A stretch of 64,000 bases of DNA from Parasedimentitalea psychrophila (GCF_030285785.1 NZ_CP127247.1:3123501-3187500); one strand, 5' to 3'. Counted from the stretch's first letter, positions 26,526 to 35,756 are shown. Notes: generated by a model not told the origin, from the sequence alone. Program-made: numbers and translations.

Positions 26526-26666
26526 ATGTCCAAGAGCATCAAACTGTTTGCCATGGTCGGCCTGCTGGCCGTGGTCGCCGCATGCGGCAGCAAAGAAGAA
26601 GAATTTGTCATCGTCGATCCTGAGCCGATCTCGGTCGAACCAGCCTATACCGGCAAATATAAATAA
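26526..26666 (+). CDS. 46-residue lipoprotein in the pcc cluster
   Basis: Begins MSKSIKLFAMVGLLAVVAAC, a lipoprotein signal with lipobox VAAC and lipid-acceptor Cys20. The mature part is only 26 residues, acidic (GSKEEEFVIVDPEPISVEP), ending in a basic YTGKYK. A strong AGGAG lies 6 nt before the ATG. It would sit in the inner or outer membrane facing the periplasm. Function unknown. It may be a member of a small conserved lipoprotein family linked to pcc genes. Confidence 0.8.
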   Translation: MSKSIKLFAMVGLLAVVAACGSKEEEFVIVDPEPISVEPAYTGKYK

Positions 26667-26735
26667 TACCAATTGGGGCCCGGCCCTGCGGTCGGTCCCC
26701 AGTCATCCGCGCAGCGCCGGTCGAAAGGCGCATCC

Positions 26736-27083
26736 ATGCTGAAACACCGCGGATTCCCTGGCCGTCTGCCAGGTACAGATTTTCAATTCACCATTCGTCG
26801 CCCCAACCCCAAAGGGGTGACTGCGATATCGCGTCGCGAACGCTTTCACGATCGCCGTCCGGCTGACCGGCGCGCCGATGCCGGGTTTATCAAGGCCCTG
26901 TGGATACAGTTCGGCGATCAGCCCTTTGAGCGCGGCAATCTTGATGCCGGCCGGATAAGCTGGCTGTTCGAGCGCGAAGTGATCGCCGGTGAAGATCCCT
27001 TTGACCCGGAAAGCTATGACGCCTTGCTGGTGCTTGACCTGCGCATCGCTCAGCTGTCGTTTCCGGACGTGTTTGGGGAGTGA
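26736..27083 (+). CDS. Conserved hypothetical protein, pcc cluster
   Basis: 115 residues starting MLKHRGFPGRLPGTDFQFTI. It is soluble and rich in Arg and Asp, with RRERFHDRRPADRRADAGF in the middle and the C-terminal DPESYDALLVLDLRIAQLSF. No domain recognised. AAAGG lies about 8 nt upstream. Co-directional with pccB and pccA, with short gaps, suggesting one transcript. Confidence 0.65.
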   Translation: MLKHRGFPGRLPGTDFQFTIRRPNPKGVTAISRRERFHDRRPADRRADAGFIKALWIQFGDQPFERGNLDAGRISWLFEREVIAGEDPFDPESYDALLVLDLRIAQLSFPDVFGE

Positions 27084-27117
27084 TCGGCTAGATGTTGCAG
27101 AGGCAGAGCCATAACCT

Positions 27118-27153
27118 ACAGGATGAAACTACCAAGGTAGTTGCTTTACCTGT
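27118..27153 (+). other. Nested inverted repeat upstream of the 67-residue lipoprotein gene
   Basis: Outer arms ACAGG (27118-27122) and CCTGT (27149-27153) enclose inner arms AACTACC and GGTAGTT (27127-27142, 2-nt loop). It sits at the start of the 256-nt gap between two pcc-cluster genes. It may be an operator or RNA structure. TTTTGCAA (27173-27180), a partial match to the PccR-type box, follows. Confidence 0.4.
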
Positions 27154-27339
27154 GCATAGGCATCAAGCTGCGTTTTGCAACACTCCACGTCCATGCGTGG
27201 CGGAACCCCGCCGGGTAAGGCGGCTGTTTGGGCGTCATTCTGCGCAGAATGCGACCGCCCATCACTTGCTCTTGAAAACCCTGTGTCGCGAGGTTTTGTC
27301 CGCGGGCAAGGCGATATCTCACCAGAAGGGGAAACAACA

Positions 27340-27543
27340 ATGCTGGTCTCTAAAATCACCCTTGCGTTTGGGCTCTGCGCGGGCTTGGCGGCCTGTGGCA
27401 ACACAACCGGAGAACAGGTGGTCATTGGTGCTGGCGCCGGGCTGCTGGGGTCTGCGCTCATTGGTGGCAGTCTGGTCACCGGTGCCGCTGTTGGCACCGC
27501 TGCAAACCTCATCTATTGCAAGGAAAACCCTGGCAGATGCTGA
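27340..27543 (+). CDS. 67-residue glycine-zipper lipoprotein
   Basis: Lipoprotein signal MLVSKITLAFGLCAGLAAC with lipid-acceptor Cys19. The mature part is glycine- and alanine-rich (VVIGAGAGLLGSALIGG, then VTGAAVGTAANLIYC), a glycine-zipper pattern that can pack in membranes, ending CKENPGRC with two cysteines. AGAAGGGG lies about 9 nt before the ATG. No specific family recognised. The location just before pccA is the only clue to its role. Confidence 0.75.
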   Translation: MLVSKITLAFGLCAGLAACGNTTGEQVVIGAGAGLLGSALIGGSLVTGAAVGTAANLIYCKENPGRC

Positions 27544-27677
27544 TCCGCTGACGCCAGAGAACCAGCTGACATACCGGCCGGCAAAAGCCCGCTTAGAAAA
27601 CACTGCATCGCCGTGTCGGTCCCTTGGGGCTGGCGCGGCGTTTTGCGTTTCGACATCCAGAAGACAAAGGACTGCCC

Positions 27678-29678
27678 ATGTTTAACAAGATCCTGATCGC
27701 CAACCGGGGCGAGATCGCTTGCCGGGTTATCAAAACCGCGCGCAAAATGGGCATCCAGACTGTTGCCATCTATTCCGATGCCGACCGCAACGCGCTGCAT
27801 GTGGAAATGGCCGACGAGGCAATACATATCGGCCCACCCGCGGCCAACCAGTCTTATATCGTCATTGACAAGGTGATGGAGGCGATCCGCCAGAGCGGCG
27901 CCCAGGCGGTGCATCCGGGTTATGGTTTCCTGTCGGAAAACGCCAAATTCGCCACCGCACTGGCCGCCGAGGGCGTCGCCTTTGTTGGCCCACCAGTGGG
28001 CGCGATTGAAAAGATGGGTGACAAGATCACCTCCAAGAAAATCGCCCAGGAGGCCGGGGTCTCCACCGTTCCGGGCCATATGGGTCTGATCGAAGACGCC
28101 GACGAGGCGGTGAAGATCTCTAACGAGATCGGCTATCCGGTGATGCTCAAGGCCAGCGCCGGCGGTGGTGGCAAGGGCATGCGGATTGCCTGGAACGACG
28201 CCGAGGCCCGCGAAGGCTTTCAGTCCTCCAAGAACGAGGCCGCGAATGCCTTTGGTGATGACCGTATCTTCATTGAGAAATTCATCACCCAGCCGCGCCA
28301 CATCGAAATTCAGGTGCTCTGCGACAGCCACGGCAATGGCATCTATCTGGGCGAACGCGAATGCTCGATCCAGCGCCGCCAGCAGAAAGTTGTGGAAGAG
28401 GCGCCAAGCCCGTTCCTGGACGAGGCCACCCGCAAGGCGATGGGCGAACAGGCGGTGATGCTGGCCCATGCGGTAGACTATGCCTCGGCCGGCACCGTGG
28501 AATTCATCGTTGATGGCAACAAGAATTTCTACTTCCTGGAAATGAACACCCGCCTGCAGGTGGAACATCCGGTGACCGAGCTGATCACTGGCGTCGATCT
28601 GGTCGAACAGATGATCCGCGTCGCCAATGGCGAGCCGCTGAGCATCACGCAAGGTGACGTGAAACTGAACGGCTGGGCTATTGAGAACCGGCTCTATGCC
28701 GAAGATCCTTACCGTGGTTTCCTGCCCTCCATCGGCCGTCTGAGCCGCTATCGTCCCCCTGCGGAGGTGGTCGAGGAAACCCACATTGTACGCAATGATA
28801 CCGGGGTTTTTGAGGGCGGCGAGATCTCGATGTATTATGACCCGATGATCGCCAAGCTGTGCACCTGGGCGCCCACCCGCGCCGCCGCAATCGAGGCCAT
28901 GCGCAACGCGCTGGACGGGTTTGAGGTCGAAGGCATCGGTCACAACCTGCCGTTCCTGTCGGCGGTGATGGATCACCCGATCTTTATCGCCGGCGAGATG
29001 ACCACCGCCTTTATCGAGGAGCAATATCCCGATGGCTTCCAGGGGGTTGAGCTGCCCGAGGATGCGCTGCGCCGCATTGCTGCCGCCTGTGCCGCCATGC
29101 ACCGGGTTGCCGAAATACGGCGCACCCGGGTGTCGGGCCGCATGGACAACCATGAACGCCGGGTTGGCGTTGATTGGGTGGTCACATTGCAAGGCCAGGA
29201 CTACGGCATGACCATCGCCGCCGACCGCGACGGATCGACCATCAGTTTTGCCGATGGCAGCCAAAAGCGGGTCACCAGTGACTGGACTCCCGGTGATCAG
29301 CTGGCAACACTGGAGGTGGACGGTGATCCGCTGGTACTCAAGGTTGGCAAGGTCTCGGGCGGTTTCCGCATCCGCTCACGCGGGGCCGACATGAAGGTGC
29401 ATGTGCGCACCCCGCGGCAGGCGGAACTGGCCAGGCTGATGCCTGAGAAGGTGGCGCCGGATACCTCAAAGCTGCTGCTCTGCCCAATGCCCGGCCTGAT
29501 CGTCAATGTGGCGGTTCAGGTGGGCGACGAGGTGCAGGATGGTCAGGCCCTGTGTACCGTCGAGGCGATGAAGATGGAAAACATCCTGCGCGCCGAGAGA
29601 AAAGGCATTATCTCCAAGGTCAATGCTGCGGCCGGTGACAGCCTGGCGGTGGACGACATAATCATGGAGTTCGAATAA
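27678..29678 (+). CDS. pccA: Propionyl-CoA carboxylase, alpha (biotin carboxylase) subunit
   Basis: 666 residues in the usual order: biotin carboxylase N domain (FNKILIANRGEIACRVIKTA, residues 2-21), ATP-grasp (KASAGGGGKGMRIAW near 160; FLEMNTRLQVEHPVTE near 290), BC C domain, a PCC BT-type linker (about 450-580) and a C-terminal biotinyl domain with the biotinylation motif VEAMKMEN, about 30 residues from the end. It carboxylates biotin for PccB. ATG 27678 was chosen because the family N-terminus starts there. Confidence 0.97.
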   Translation: MFNKILIANRGEIACRVIKTARKMGIQTVAIYSDADRNALHVEMADEAIHIGPPAANQSYIVIDKVMEAIRQSGAQAVHPGYGFLSENAKFATALAAEGVAFVGPPVGAIEKMGDKITSKKIAQEAGVSTVPGHMGLIEDADEAVKISNEIGYPVMLKASAGGGGKGMRIAWNDAEAREGFQSSKNEAANAFGDDRIFIEKFITQPRHIEIQVLCDSHGNGIYLGERECSIQRRQQKVVEEAPSPFLDEATRKAMGEQAVMLAHAVDYASAGTVEFIVDGNKNFYFLEMNTRLQVEHPVTELITGVDLVEQMIRVANGEPLSITQGDVKLNGWAIENRLYAEDPYRGFLPSIGRLSRYRPPAEVVEETHIVRNDTGVFEGGEISMYYDPMIAKLCTWAPTRAAAIEAMRNALDGFEVEGIGHNLPFLSAVMDHPIFIAGEMTTAFIEEQYPDGFQGVELPEDALRRIAAACAAMHRVAEIRRTRVSGRMDNHERRVGVDWVVTLQGQDYGMTIAADRDGSTISFADGSQKRVTSDWTPGDQLATLEVDGDPLVLKVGKVSGGFRIRSRGADMKVHVRTPRQAELARLMPEKVAPDTSKLLLCPMPGLIVNVAVQVGDEVQDGQALCTVEAMKMENILRAERKGIISKVNAAAGDSLAVDDIIMEFE

Positions 29679-29682
29679 TCTG

Positions 29683-30207
29683 ATGCCTGTGGCGCAGTCA
29701 TATCGCCGGGTCGCCCATGCGGCACTGGTGGCGCTGGCCCTGACCGGGCTGGCGGGCTGCGCCATGGACAAAGAAGACGCGGTGCGGGCACGGGTTGGCA
29801 CCTGGATCACCCTGGGCGACACCCGCTATTTCAAATCATCGATGGACTGCACCGCCGGGGTGTTTGATGTCGAAGGCACCCGCATCACCTCGCTGATCAC
29901 CAAGGCCCGCTCGGTGGCCTCCGGCATGGCCTTGCTGAAAGACGGCGAGGCGGTGGCTTTTGATGTCAAAGGCCTGTCGCCCAATGCGGTGTCCGAACAG
30001 ATCATGTCCAAGGACCTGCCGCAGGGGATCGGGGTGCTGTCGTCGGGCATTGCCGGCAAGAATTGCATGACCAAGACAGTCAAGACTGCCTATTTGCGGG
30101 CCTTGCTGGACCCCGACGCGGTGCTGATGTTTGACCCGGATGGCAATGTCATGGCGGTGCTGGATCGCCGCAATGAACGGCTGTATTTTGCGCGGGGGAC
30201 GGTGTGA
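29683..30207 (+). CDS. Lipoprotein of unknown function after pccA
   Basis: 174 residues starting 4 nt after the pccA stop, hence almost certainly co-transcribed. Lipoprotein signal with lipobox LAGC (Cys26). The mature region contains TWITLGDTRYFKSSMDCTAGVFD and a later CMTKTVKTAYLRALLDPDAV. No known domain recognised. It is the third lipoprotein in the pccB-mcm interval. Confidence 0.75.
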   Translation: MPVAQSYRRVAHAALVALALTGLAGCAMDKEDAVRARVGTWITLGDTRYFKSSMDCTAGVFDVEGTRITSLITKARSVASGMALLKDGEAVAFDVKGLSPNAVSEQIMSKDLPQGIGVLSSGIAGKNCMTKTVKTAYLRALLDPDAVLMFDPDGNVMAVLDRRNERLYFARGTV

Positions 30208-30211
30208 TGGC

Positions 30212-30655
30212 TCAGCTGCCGCGCCGTTCCTCGACCTCGCGCAGGCGCGATGGGAACTTGTCGATGGTGCGGCTCAGCTCGCGCACCGTCCAGGGCGAGG
30301 GTTTGCGCAGCTTGACGCCGCCGTCCTTGCCCACCAGCACCAGCATGAATCCACGTGGCCGCAGTTTCTGGCGCAGGGTCGAATTGGCGGCGGGATCGGT
30401 ATCGACCAGAACCACCACATCGCGATCAAACAACGCCTCGGCGCCCTGTGACAGCCGTTCTATCTGTTCATGGAAGCGCGGATCATCGGGGCTGTCGGCA
30501 AACACCACCACTGGGCGATTTTTCCAGAGATATTCGCTTAAATCGCTGTCATTCCCCGGTTGGATCAGCGCCGGAGCCCCCGTCTCGGTGGCGTCTTGTG
30601 CGATCAGGGGGGCGGCAAGAATTACCGCCAGAACAAGGGCTAGGAATGGTTTCAT
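30212..30655 (-). CDS. DUF4174-type exported protein
   Basis: 147 residues from ATG 30655, which has AGGAG 6 nt upstream. A signal peptide (MKPFLALVLAVILAAPLIAQ) is followed by a domain with LWKNRPVVVFADSPDDPRF and RPRGFMLVLVGKDGGVKLR, the pattern of DUF4174 (thioredoxin-like fold predicted). Likely periplasmic, function unknown. It opposes the surrounding pcc-cluster genes, so it is a separate unit. Confidence 0.8.
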   Translation of the reverse strand: MKPFLALVLAVILAAPLIAQDATETGAPALIQPGNDSDLSEYLWKNRPVVVFADSPDDPRFHEQIERLSQGAEALFDRDVVVLVDTDPAANSTLRQKLRPRGFMLVLVGKDGGVKLRKPSPWTVRELSRTIDKFPSRLREVEERRGS

Positions 30656-30835
30656 AAGATCTCCTGTTGCCTTGAATATATGCACCTTTGCGCGGAATGC
30701 GATGGGGGAAATGACCTGCGGCCTCAAAAAATCAATCATCGTTAATCGGTCTGACAGGGGTTGCGGGTTATGATCCTGCAGTTTCCCTCCAACCGGCTGC
30801 TGCGGGTGGCCGCTGTCCAAAGGACTGGCAAGGCG

Positions 30836-31771
30836 ATGAAGGTATTTTTGCATATCGGGGCGCATCGCTGCGCCACCACCAGCTTTCAGGATTATCTGCG
30901 CCGCAACTCAGACGCGCTGGACGCCCGCAATATAGGCTATTGGGGGCCAGGCCGCACCCGCAACGGATTGTTCAACGGCATCCTGCCGGGGCCCATCGCC
31001 GCAACCGGGCGCAATCCACAGCGCCGGGCGGTTGGGCGGGTGCAGATGCAGCTGTCGCGCAGTCAGTCGCTGGGGCTGGATCAGCTGCTTGTCTCGGATG
31101 AAAACATGATGGGCACCATGCGCCAGAACCTGCGCACCGGCGGGCTATATGGCGGCGTCGGCGAACGGATGGCCCGCTTTGCTGAGGCTTTTGACGGGTA
31201 CGTCAGTGATGTGATGGTCAATCTGCGCAGCCTCGAAAGCTACTGGGCCTCGGCGTTTGGCTATGGGGTGGCGCGTGGCCATCGCATTCCCAGCGCCGCG
31301 ATGTTGGACCATCTGGCCTACAGTCGGCGCAGCTGGCGGGATGTGCTGACCGATGTGGCCTGTGCGGTGCCCGGTGCCCGCATCTGGGCGCTGCCGTTTG
31401 AAACCTATGGCGGCCGCCCCGAGGCGCAGCTGGCGGCGATCACTGGCCAACAGATGCCTCGCAACCCTGTCCGAAACTGCCTGAACGCAACACCGCGGCT
31501 GGAGGATCTGCGCCGCCAGTTGCACAGCGCGGTCGCGGATCGACTGCCCGCAGGGCAGGGCCGCTGGCAACCCTTTGATACGGCTCAGATTGCCGCCCTG
31601 CGCGAGACCTATGCCGATGACCTGATGTGGTTGGCTGCTGGCGGCGATGGGCTGGTGCAGTTGAAACAAGATCCAGAAAAAGCAGGGCAGGGCATGAACC
31701 CGGCCCGCACAGACCTGACAAGAGGAACACCCCATGACGACCAAACAGAACGAGTGGCGGGCGCTGGCTGA
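30836..31771 (+). CDS. Putative sulfotransferase-fold protein
   Basis: 311 residues from ATG 30836 (ATG 30770 possible). The N-terminus [21 protein letters not shown] matches the PAPS 5'-phosphosulfate loop of sulfotransferase-like proteins, and [19 protein letters not shown] may be the 3'-phosphate site. The acceptor is unknown. Its last 38 nt overlap the start of mcm in another frame, so the two are translated from one message. Confidence 0.7.
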   Translation: MKVFLHIGAHRCATTSFQDYLRRNSDALDARNIGYWGPGRTRNGLFNGILPGPIAATGRNPQRRAVGRVQMQLSRSQSLGLDQLLVSDENMMGTMRQNLRTGGLYGGVGERMARFAEAFDGYVSDVMVNLRSLESYWASAFGYGVARGHRIPSAAMLDHLAYSRRSWRDVLTDVACAVPGARIWALPFETYGGRPEAQLAAITGQQMPRNPVRNCLNATPRLEDLRRQLHSAVADRLPAGQGRWQPFDTAQIAALRETYADDLMWLAAGGDGLVQLKQDPEKAGQGMNPARTDLTRGTPHDDQTERVAGAG

Positions 31772-33863
31772 AAAAGAGCTGCGCGGACGCAGCGTTGACG
31801 ATCTGACCTGGCAGACCCTCGAAGGCATCGAGGTCAAGCCGATCTATACCGAAGAAGACACCGCCGATCTGCCGCATATGGGCTCGATGCCGGGCACCGG
31901 CCCGTTTACCCGTGGCGTCAAGGCGACTATGTACGCTGGCCGCCCCTGGACCATCCGGCAATATGCTGGCTTCTCCACCGCCGAAGAGAGCAACGCCTTT
32001 TACCGGCGCAATCTGGCGGCCGGTCAACAGGGTGTATCCGTTGCCTTTGATCTGGCCACTCACCGGGGCTATGATAGCGACCACCCGCGTGTGGTTGGTG
32101 ACGTGGGCAAGGCCGGCGTGGCGATTGATTCTGTCGAGGACATGAAGATCCTGTTCGACGGCATCCCGCTGGACAAGGTCTCGGTGTCGATGACCATGAA
32201 CGGTGCGGTGATCCCGATCCTGGCCAGTTTCATCGTCGCAGGCGAGGAACAGGGCCACGATAAATCGCAGCTGGCGGGCACCATTCAGAACGATGTGCTC
32301 AAGGAATTCATGGTTCGCAATACCTATATCTATCCGCCGGAACCCTCGATGCGGATTGTGTCGGATATTATCGAATACACCGCCAACGAGATGCCGAAAT
32401 TCAACTCGATCTCGATCTCCGGCTACCACATGCAAGAGGCCGGCGCCAATCTGGTGCAGGAACTGGCCTATACTCTGGCCGATGGCCGCGAATACGTGCG
32501 TGCGGCGATCGAGGCGGGCATGGATGTGGACAAATTCGCCGGCCGCCTCAGCTTCTTCTTTGCCATTGGCATGAATTTCTTCATGGAGGCCGCCAAGCTG
32601 CGCGCCGCGCGTTTGCTGTGGCATCGCATCATGACTGAATTTGGCGCCAAATCCGAACGCTCCAAGATGCTGCGCACCCATTGTCAGACCTCGGGCGTCA
32701 GCCTGCAGGAACAGGATCCCTATAACAACGTGGTGCGCACCGCCTATGAGGCAATGGCGGCGGCACTGGGCGGCACCCAGTCGCTGCACACCAATGCATT
32801 GGACGAGGCAATGGCGCTGCCGACCGATTTCTCGGCCCGTATTGCCCGCAACACCCAACTGATCCTGCAGGAAGAAACCGGCATCACCAATGTGGTCGAC
32901 CCACTGGCTGGGTCCTATTATGTCGAAAGCCTGACAGCGGAGCTGGCCGACAAGGCCTGGGCGCTGATCCAGGAGGTCGAGGAAATGGGCGGCATGACCA
33001 AGGCAGTGGCCAGTGGCATGCCAAAACTGCGTATCGAGGAAAGTGCTGCCAAGCGGCAGGCGATGGTGGATCGCGGTGACGAGGTGGTTGTTGGCGTCAA
33101 CAAGTACCGTCTGGACAAACAAGACCCGATCGACATTCTCGATGTGGATAACATGGCGGTGCGCGACAGTCAGATCGCCCGCCTGAAACAGATCCGCGAC
33201 AGCCGCGATGAAGCTGTCTGTCAGGCGGCGCTTGCGGCGGTGACCACCTGTGCCAGGAAGGGCGGCAACCTGTTGGCCAGTGCTATCGAGGCCGCCCGCG
33301 CGCGCGCCACAGTGGGGGAAATCAGCATGGCACTGGAGGTCGAATTTGGTCGCCACCGCGCCGAAGTGAGAACTCTGGCGGGGGTCTACGGCGCCGCATA
33401 TGAGGGCGACGAAGGCTTTGCCGCCATTCAGCAAGACATCGAGAGTTTTGCCGAGGAAGAGGGCCGCCGGCCGCGCATTCTGGTGGTCAAGATGGGCCAG
33501 GACGGTCACGACCGCGGCGCCAAGGTGATTGCCACCGCATTCGCCGATATCGGTTTTGACGTCGATGTGGGGCCTCTGTTCCAAACCCCAGAGGAGGCGG
33601 CACAGGACGGGCTCGACAATGATGTGCATGTCATCGGAATCTCGTCTCAGGCGGCGGGCCATAAAACGCTGGCGCCGCAATTGGTGCAGGCGCTGAAAGA
33701 TCAAGGTGCCGAGGATATCCTGGTGATCTGTGGCGGGGTGATCCCGCAGCAGGATTATGACTTCCTGTATAAGGCCGGCGTCAAGGCGATCTTTGGTCCC
33801 GGCACCAATATCCCCGAGGCGGCGCAGAATATTCTGCAACTGATCCGCGACGCCCGCAGCTGA
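31734..33863 (+). CDS. mcm: Methylmalonyl-CoA mutase
   Basis: 709 residues, the single-chain bacterial type (often annotated bhbA or scpA). Converts (R)-methylmalonyl-CoA to succinyl-CoA, completing propionyl-CoA entry into the TCA cycle. The TIM barrel occupies about 20-550 ([40 protein letters not shown]). The C-terminal B12 domain (about 578-705) has the cobalamin-ligand motif [15 protein letters not shown] precedes the ATG. There is no B12 riboswitch in front because the preceding gene overlaps it. Methylmalonyl-CoA epimerase is not in the window. Confidence 0.97.
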   Translation: MTTKQNEWRALAEKELRGRSVDDLTWQTLEGIEVKPIYTEEDTADLPHMGSMPGTGPFTRGVKATMYAGRPWTIRQYAGFSTAEESNAFYRRNLAAGQQGVSVAFDLATHRGYDSDHPRVVGDVGKAGVAIDSVEDMKILFDGIPLDKVSVSMTMNGAVIPILASFIVAGEEQGHDKSQLAGTIQNDVLKEFMVRNTYIYPPEPSMRIVSDIIEYTANEMPKFNSISISGYHMQEAGANLVQELAYTLADGREYVRAAIEAGMDVDKFAGRLSFFFAIGMNFFMEAAKLRAARLLWHRIMTEFGAKSERSKMLRTHCQTSGVSLQEQDPYNNVVRTAYEAMAAALGGTQSLHTNALDEAMALPTDFSARIARNTQLILQEETGITNVVDPLAGSYYVESLTAELADKAWALIQEVEEMGGMTKAVASGMPKLRIEESAAKRQAMVDRGDEVVVGVNKYRLDKQDPIDILDVDNMAVRDSQIARLKQIRDSRDEAVCQAALAAVTTCARKGGNLLASAIEAARARATVGEISMALEVEFGRHRAEVRTLAGVYGAAYEGDEGFAAIQQDIESFAEEEGRRPRILVVKMGQDGHDRGAKVIATAFADIGFDVDVGPLFQTPEEAAQDGLDNDVHVIGISSQAAGHKTLAPQLVQALKDQGAEDILVICGGVIPQQDYDFLYKAGVKAIFGPGTNIPEAAQNILQLIRDARS

Positions 33864-34348
33864 TGGGTAAACGCGGCAAGATTGTGCTGGGCATGGCTGG
33901 CGGTGGCCTCTGGGGGCTGCTGCTGGTCGGCGGGCCGATATGGATGGGTCTGGGCTATATCCCGGCGCAGCTTGCTCTGCCCGGTGCCTTTGTGGCGCCG
34001 GGGATATTTCTGATCGCGGTGATCGGGTTTCTGGCCCAGCGGCGGTTCTTTGATGATGCGATCATAGATGGTGAACCATTTGCGCTGGGTTCGCGCGAAG
34101 AGATCGCTCAGCGGGTGTTGACCAACACGGCTGAGCAACTGGTGCTGGCGCTGGTGATCTGGCCCTTTGTTGCGGTCAGCCTGGGCGGCGCGGTGGTGCT
34201 GGCGCTGGGGCTGGGCTTTGCCGCTATGCGGGTTGTTTTCTGGCTTGGCTATCTGGCGTCGCCGCCGCTGCGCGCACTGGGGTTTGCCGGGACGTTTTAT
34301 CCCACAGTGCTGGCTGCGTTGTGGTCGCTGATGGTCTGGCTGATGTGA
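33863..34348 (+). CDS. MAPEG-like membrane protein
   Basis: 161 residues with four hydrophobic segments. The central RVLTNTAEQLVLALVIWPFVA and the later FWLGYLASPPLRALGFAGTF match the MAPEG superfamily (membrane glutathione/eicosanoid proteins) as found in uncharacterised bacterial members. Its ATG overlaps the mcm stop (TGATG), so translation is coupled to mcm. No direct tie to propionate metabolism is known. Confidence 0.75.
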   Translation: MGKRGKIVLGMAGGGLWGLLLVGGPIWMGLGYIPAQLALPGAFVAPGIFLIAVIGFLAQRRFFDDAIIDGEPFALGSREEIAQRVLTNTAEQLVLALVIWPFVAVSLGGAVVLALGLGFAAMRVVFWLGYLASPPLRALGFAGTFYPTVLAALWSLMVWLM

Positions 34349-34354
34349 TCGGGC

Positions 34355-34427
34355 GGGGGGCTTTCTGCCCCCTCTTGGCCTGCGGCCAATTCACCCCCGA
34401 GGATATTTCTGGCCAGATGAAGCCGGC
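34355..34427 (+). repeat. Dispersed repeat family B, copy 1 (long form)
   Basis: GGGGGGCTTTCTGCCCCC hairpin, then a spacer with TTGGCCTGCGGCCAATTCA, then CCCCCGAGGATATTTCTGG and CCAGATGAAGCCGG. It closely matches the reverse complement of 47240-47299 and the shorter 53591-53642. It lies just after the MAPEG gene. Confidence 0.75.
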
Positions 34428-34435
34428 AGAGCTTA

Positions 34436-34463
34436 ACGCCAGATCGATCGGCGTCTGGCTTTT
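34436..34463 (+). terminator. Possible terminator
   Basis: GCCAGA and TCTGGC pair around a short GATCG-rich loop and are followed by TTTT. It comes after the family B repeat and probably ends the mcm-MAPEG transcript. The stem is short. Confidence 0.4.
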
Positions 34464-34623
34464 GAATGGTCGCAGATCGCTGGCCACCCGTCTGATCCGT
34501 CTTGCTTGATGATACATTGGGTCAAAGCCAATGTTGCGGAAGTTTGAGGCTCTCTGCACCCGACCTTTCAGCTTGTACCCGGTGGCACCGCAGCTAAGGT
34601 GACGCCAGCAACAGGAGCGCGTG

Positions 34624-35226
34624 ATGGAACTGGATCATCTGGCAGTGGCGGGTGAGAGCCTGGAGGCGGCAAAGGCCCATGTGGAAGAGGCGCTGGGGGT
34701 GCCCATGCAGCCGGGTGGCCAGCATGAGTTGTTCGGCACCCATAATTATCTGCTGGGTCTGGGCGATGGGCTGTATCTGGAGGCGATTGCGATAAATCCT
34801 GAGGTCACGCCGCAGCGCAGCCCGCGCTGGTTTGATCTGGATCGGTTTTCCGGCGCGCCGCGGATCAGCAATTGGATTTGCCGCTGTTCACATATGGCGG
34901 ATGTACTGGCGCAATTGCCCGCTGGGACTGGCACCCCGGTGGCGCTGAGCCGCGGCGATCTGCGCTGGGACATGGCGGTGCCCACCGATGGGATACTGCC
35001 CTATGACAATATGGTCCCGGCCTTGATCGAATGGCACAGTGCCCATCCGGCAGCTTTGCTGAGCCAGCAGGGATGCCGGTTGCAGCGGTTGACCCTGTCG
35101 CATCCAAAAGCAGGTGAATTGCAGGCGCTTTTGCCTCTTGGCGATGACCGGGTGGTCTATGAAACCGGCGAGATTGGCTTTGAAGCCACCTTTGACACAG
35201 CCCATGGGCAGCGGGTGCTGTCGTGA
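34624..35226 (+). CDS. VOC-family protein (glyoxalase-like domain)
   Basis: 200 residues. N-terminus MELDHLAVAGESLEAAKAHVEEALG and LFGTHNYLLGLGDGLYLEAIAI match the Glyoxalase_3 subgroup of the vicinal oxygen chelate superfamily. It is not methylmalonyl-CoA epimerase, which is shorter and has different metal motifs. Reaction unknown. ATG 34624 (GTG directly before it) with AGGAG upstream. It overlaps the next gene by 4 nt. Confidence 0.8.
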   Translation: MELDHLAVAGESLEAAKAHVEEALGVPMQPGGQHELFGTHNYLLGLGDGLYLEAIAINPEVTPQRSPRWFDLDRFSGAPRISNWICRCSHMADVLAQLPAGTGTPVALSRGDLRWDMAVPTDGILPYDNMVPALIEWHSAHPAALLSQQGCRLQRLTLSHPKAGELQALLPLGDDRVVYETGEIGFEATFDTAHGQRVLS

Positions 35227-35747
35227 TCATTCGGGCGGCCAGGGCGGCGGATGCCGAGGCGCTCTGCGAGATTGCCAACCGGGTGATCCGCGACACGCTG
35301 ATCACCTTTGCCAGCGCGGAAAAAACACCGGTGCAGCTCAGGGCGATGATTGCCGACAAGGGCGAGGATTATCTGGTGGCCGAGCTGGATGGCCAGGTTG
35401 TGGGCCATGCCTATTATGGCGATTTTCGCGCCGGGTCGGGCTATCGGTTTACCGCCGAGCACACCATTCAGCTGTCGCTTGCGGCGCAGGGGCGTGGCAT
35501 TGGCCGGGCGCTGTTGCGGGCCCTGGAACAGCGGGCGGTGATGGCGGGACTGCATGTGCTGGTGGCCGGTATCAGCAGCGCCAATCCGGGGGCCGTTGAT
35601 TTTCACGCGGCGCTGGGGTTTACCGAGGTTGGGCGGTTGCCTGAGGTCGGCCATAAAAAGGGCCAATGGCTGGACACCGTGCTGATGCAGAAAATAATGC
35701 CGCAGGCGGGAATTCCCCACCCTGACAGCAGCGACAAACAGGGATAG
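35223..35747 (+). CDS. GNAT N-acetyltransferase, phosphinothricin-acetyltransferase-like
   Basis: 174 residues from GTG 35223, which overlaps the preceding stop (GTGA). Acetyl-CoA loop AAQGRGIGRALLRALEQRA (about 84-102), then NPGAVDFHAALGFTEVGRLPEVGHKKGQWLD, as in the PAT/Bar-like group that acetylates small amines such as methionine sulfoximine. The substrate is not known. Confidence 0.82.
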   Translation: MIIRAARAADAEALCEIANRVIRDTLITFASAEKTPVQLRAMIADKGEDYLVAELDGQVVGHAYYGDFRAGSGYRFTAEHTIQLSLAAQGRGIGRALLRALEQRAVMAGLHVLVAGISSANPGAVDFHAALGFTEVGRLPEVGHKKGQWLDTVLMQKIMPQAGIPHPDSSDKQG

Positions 35748-35756
35748 GCTGGCATC

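Noticed and set aside
26312-26742. 143-residue frame from the ATG overlapping the preceding stop
   Set aside because: Arginine-rich and overlaps the 46-residue lipoprotein gene in another frame. The neighbouring frame looks more protein-like.
27092-27685. 197-residue plus-strand frame across the gap before pccA
   Set aside because: It overlaps the better-supported 67-residue lipoprotein gene with signal peptide and ribosome site, and shows no domain.
27513-29264. 583-residue open frame antisense to pccA
   Set aside because: Shadow of pccA with no recognisable domain.
31600-31734. Cobalamin riboswitch before the B12-dependent mutase
   Set aside because: The region is coding sequence of the preceding gene, and no B12-box-like element is visible.
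31440-33839. 799-residue open frame antisense to mcm
   Set aside because: It mirrors the whole mcm gene, is rich in His/Gly/Gln as expected of a high-GC shadow, and has no ribosome site or domain.
34624-35226. Methylmalonyl-CoA epimerase to complete the propionate pathway
   Set aside because: The VOC protein is longer and lacks the epimerase metal-site pattern. It belongs to the Glyoxalase_3 type.
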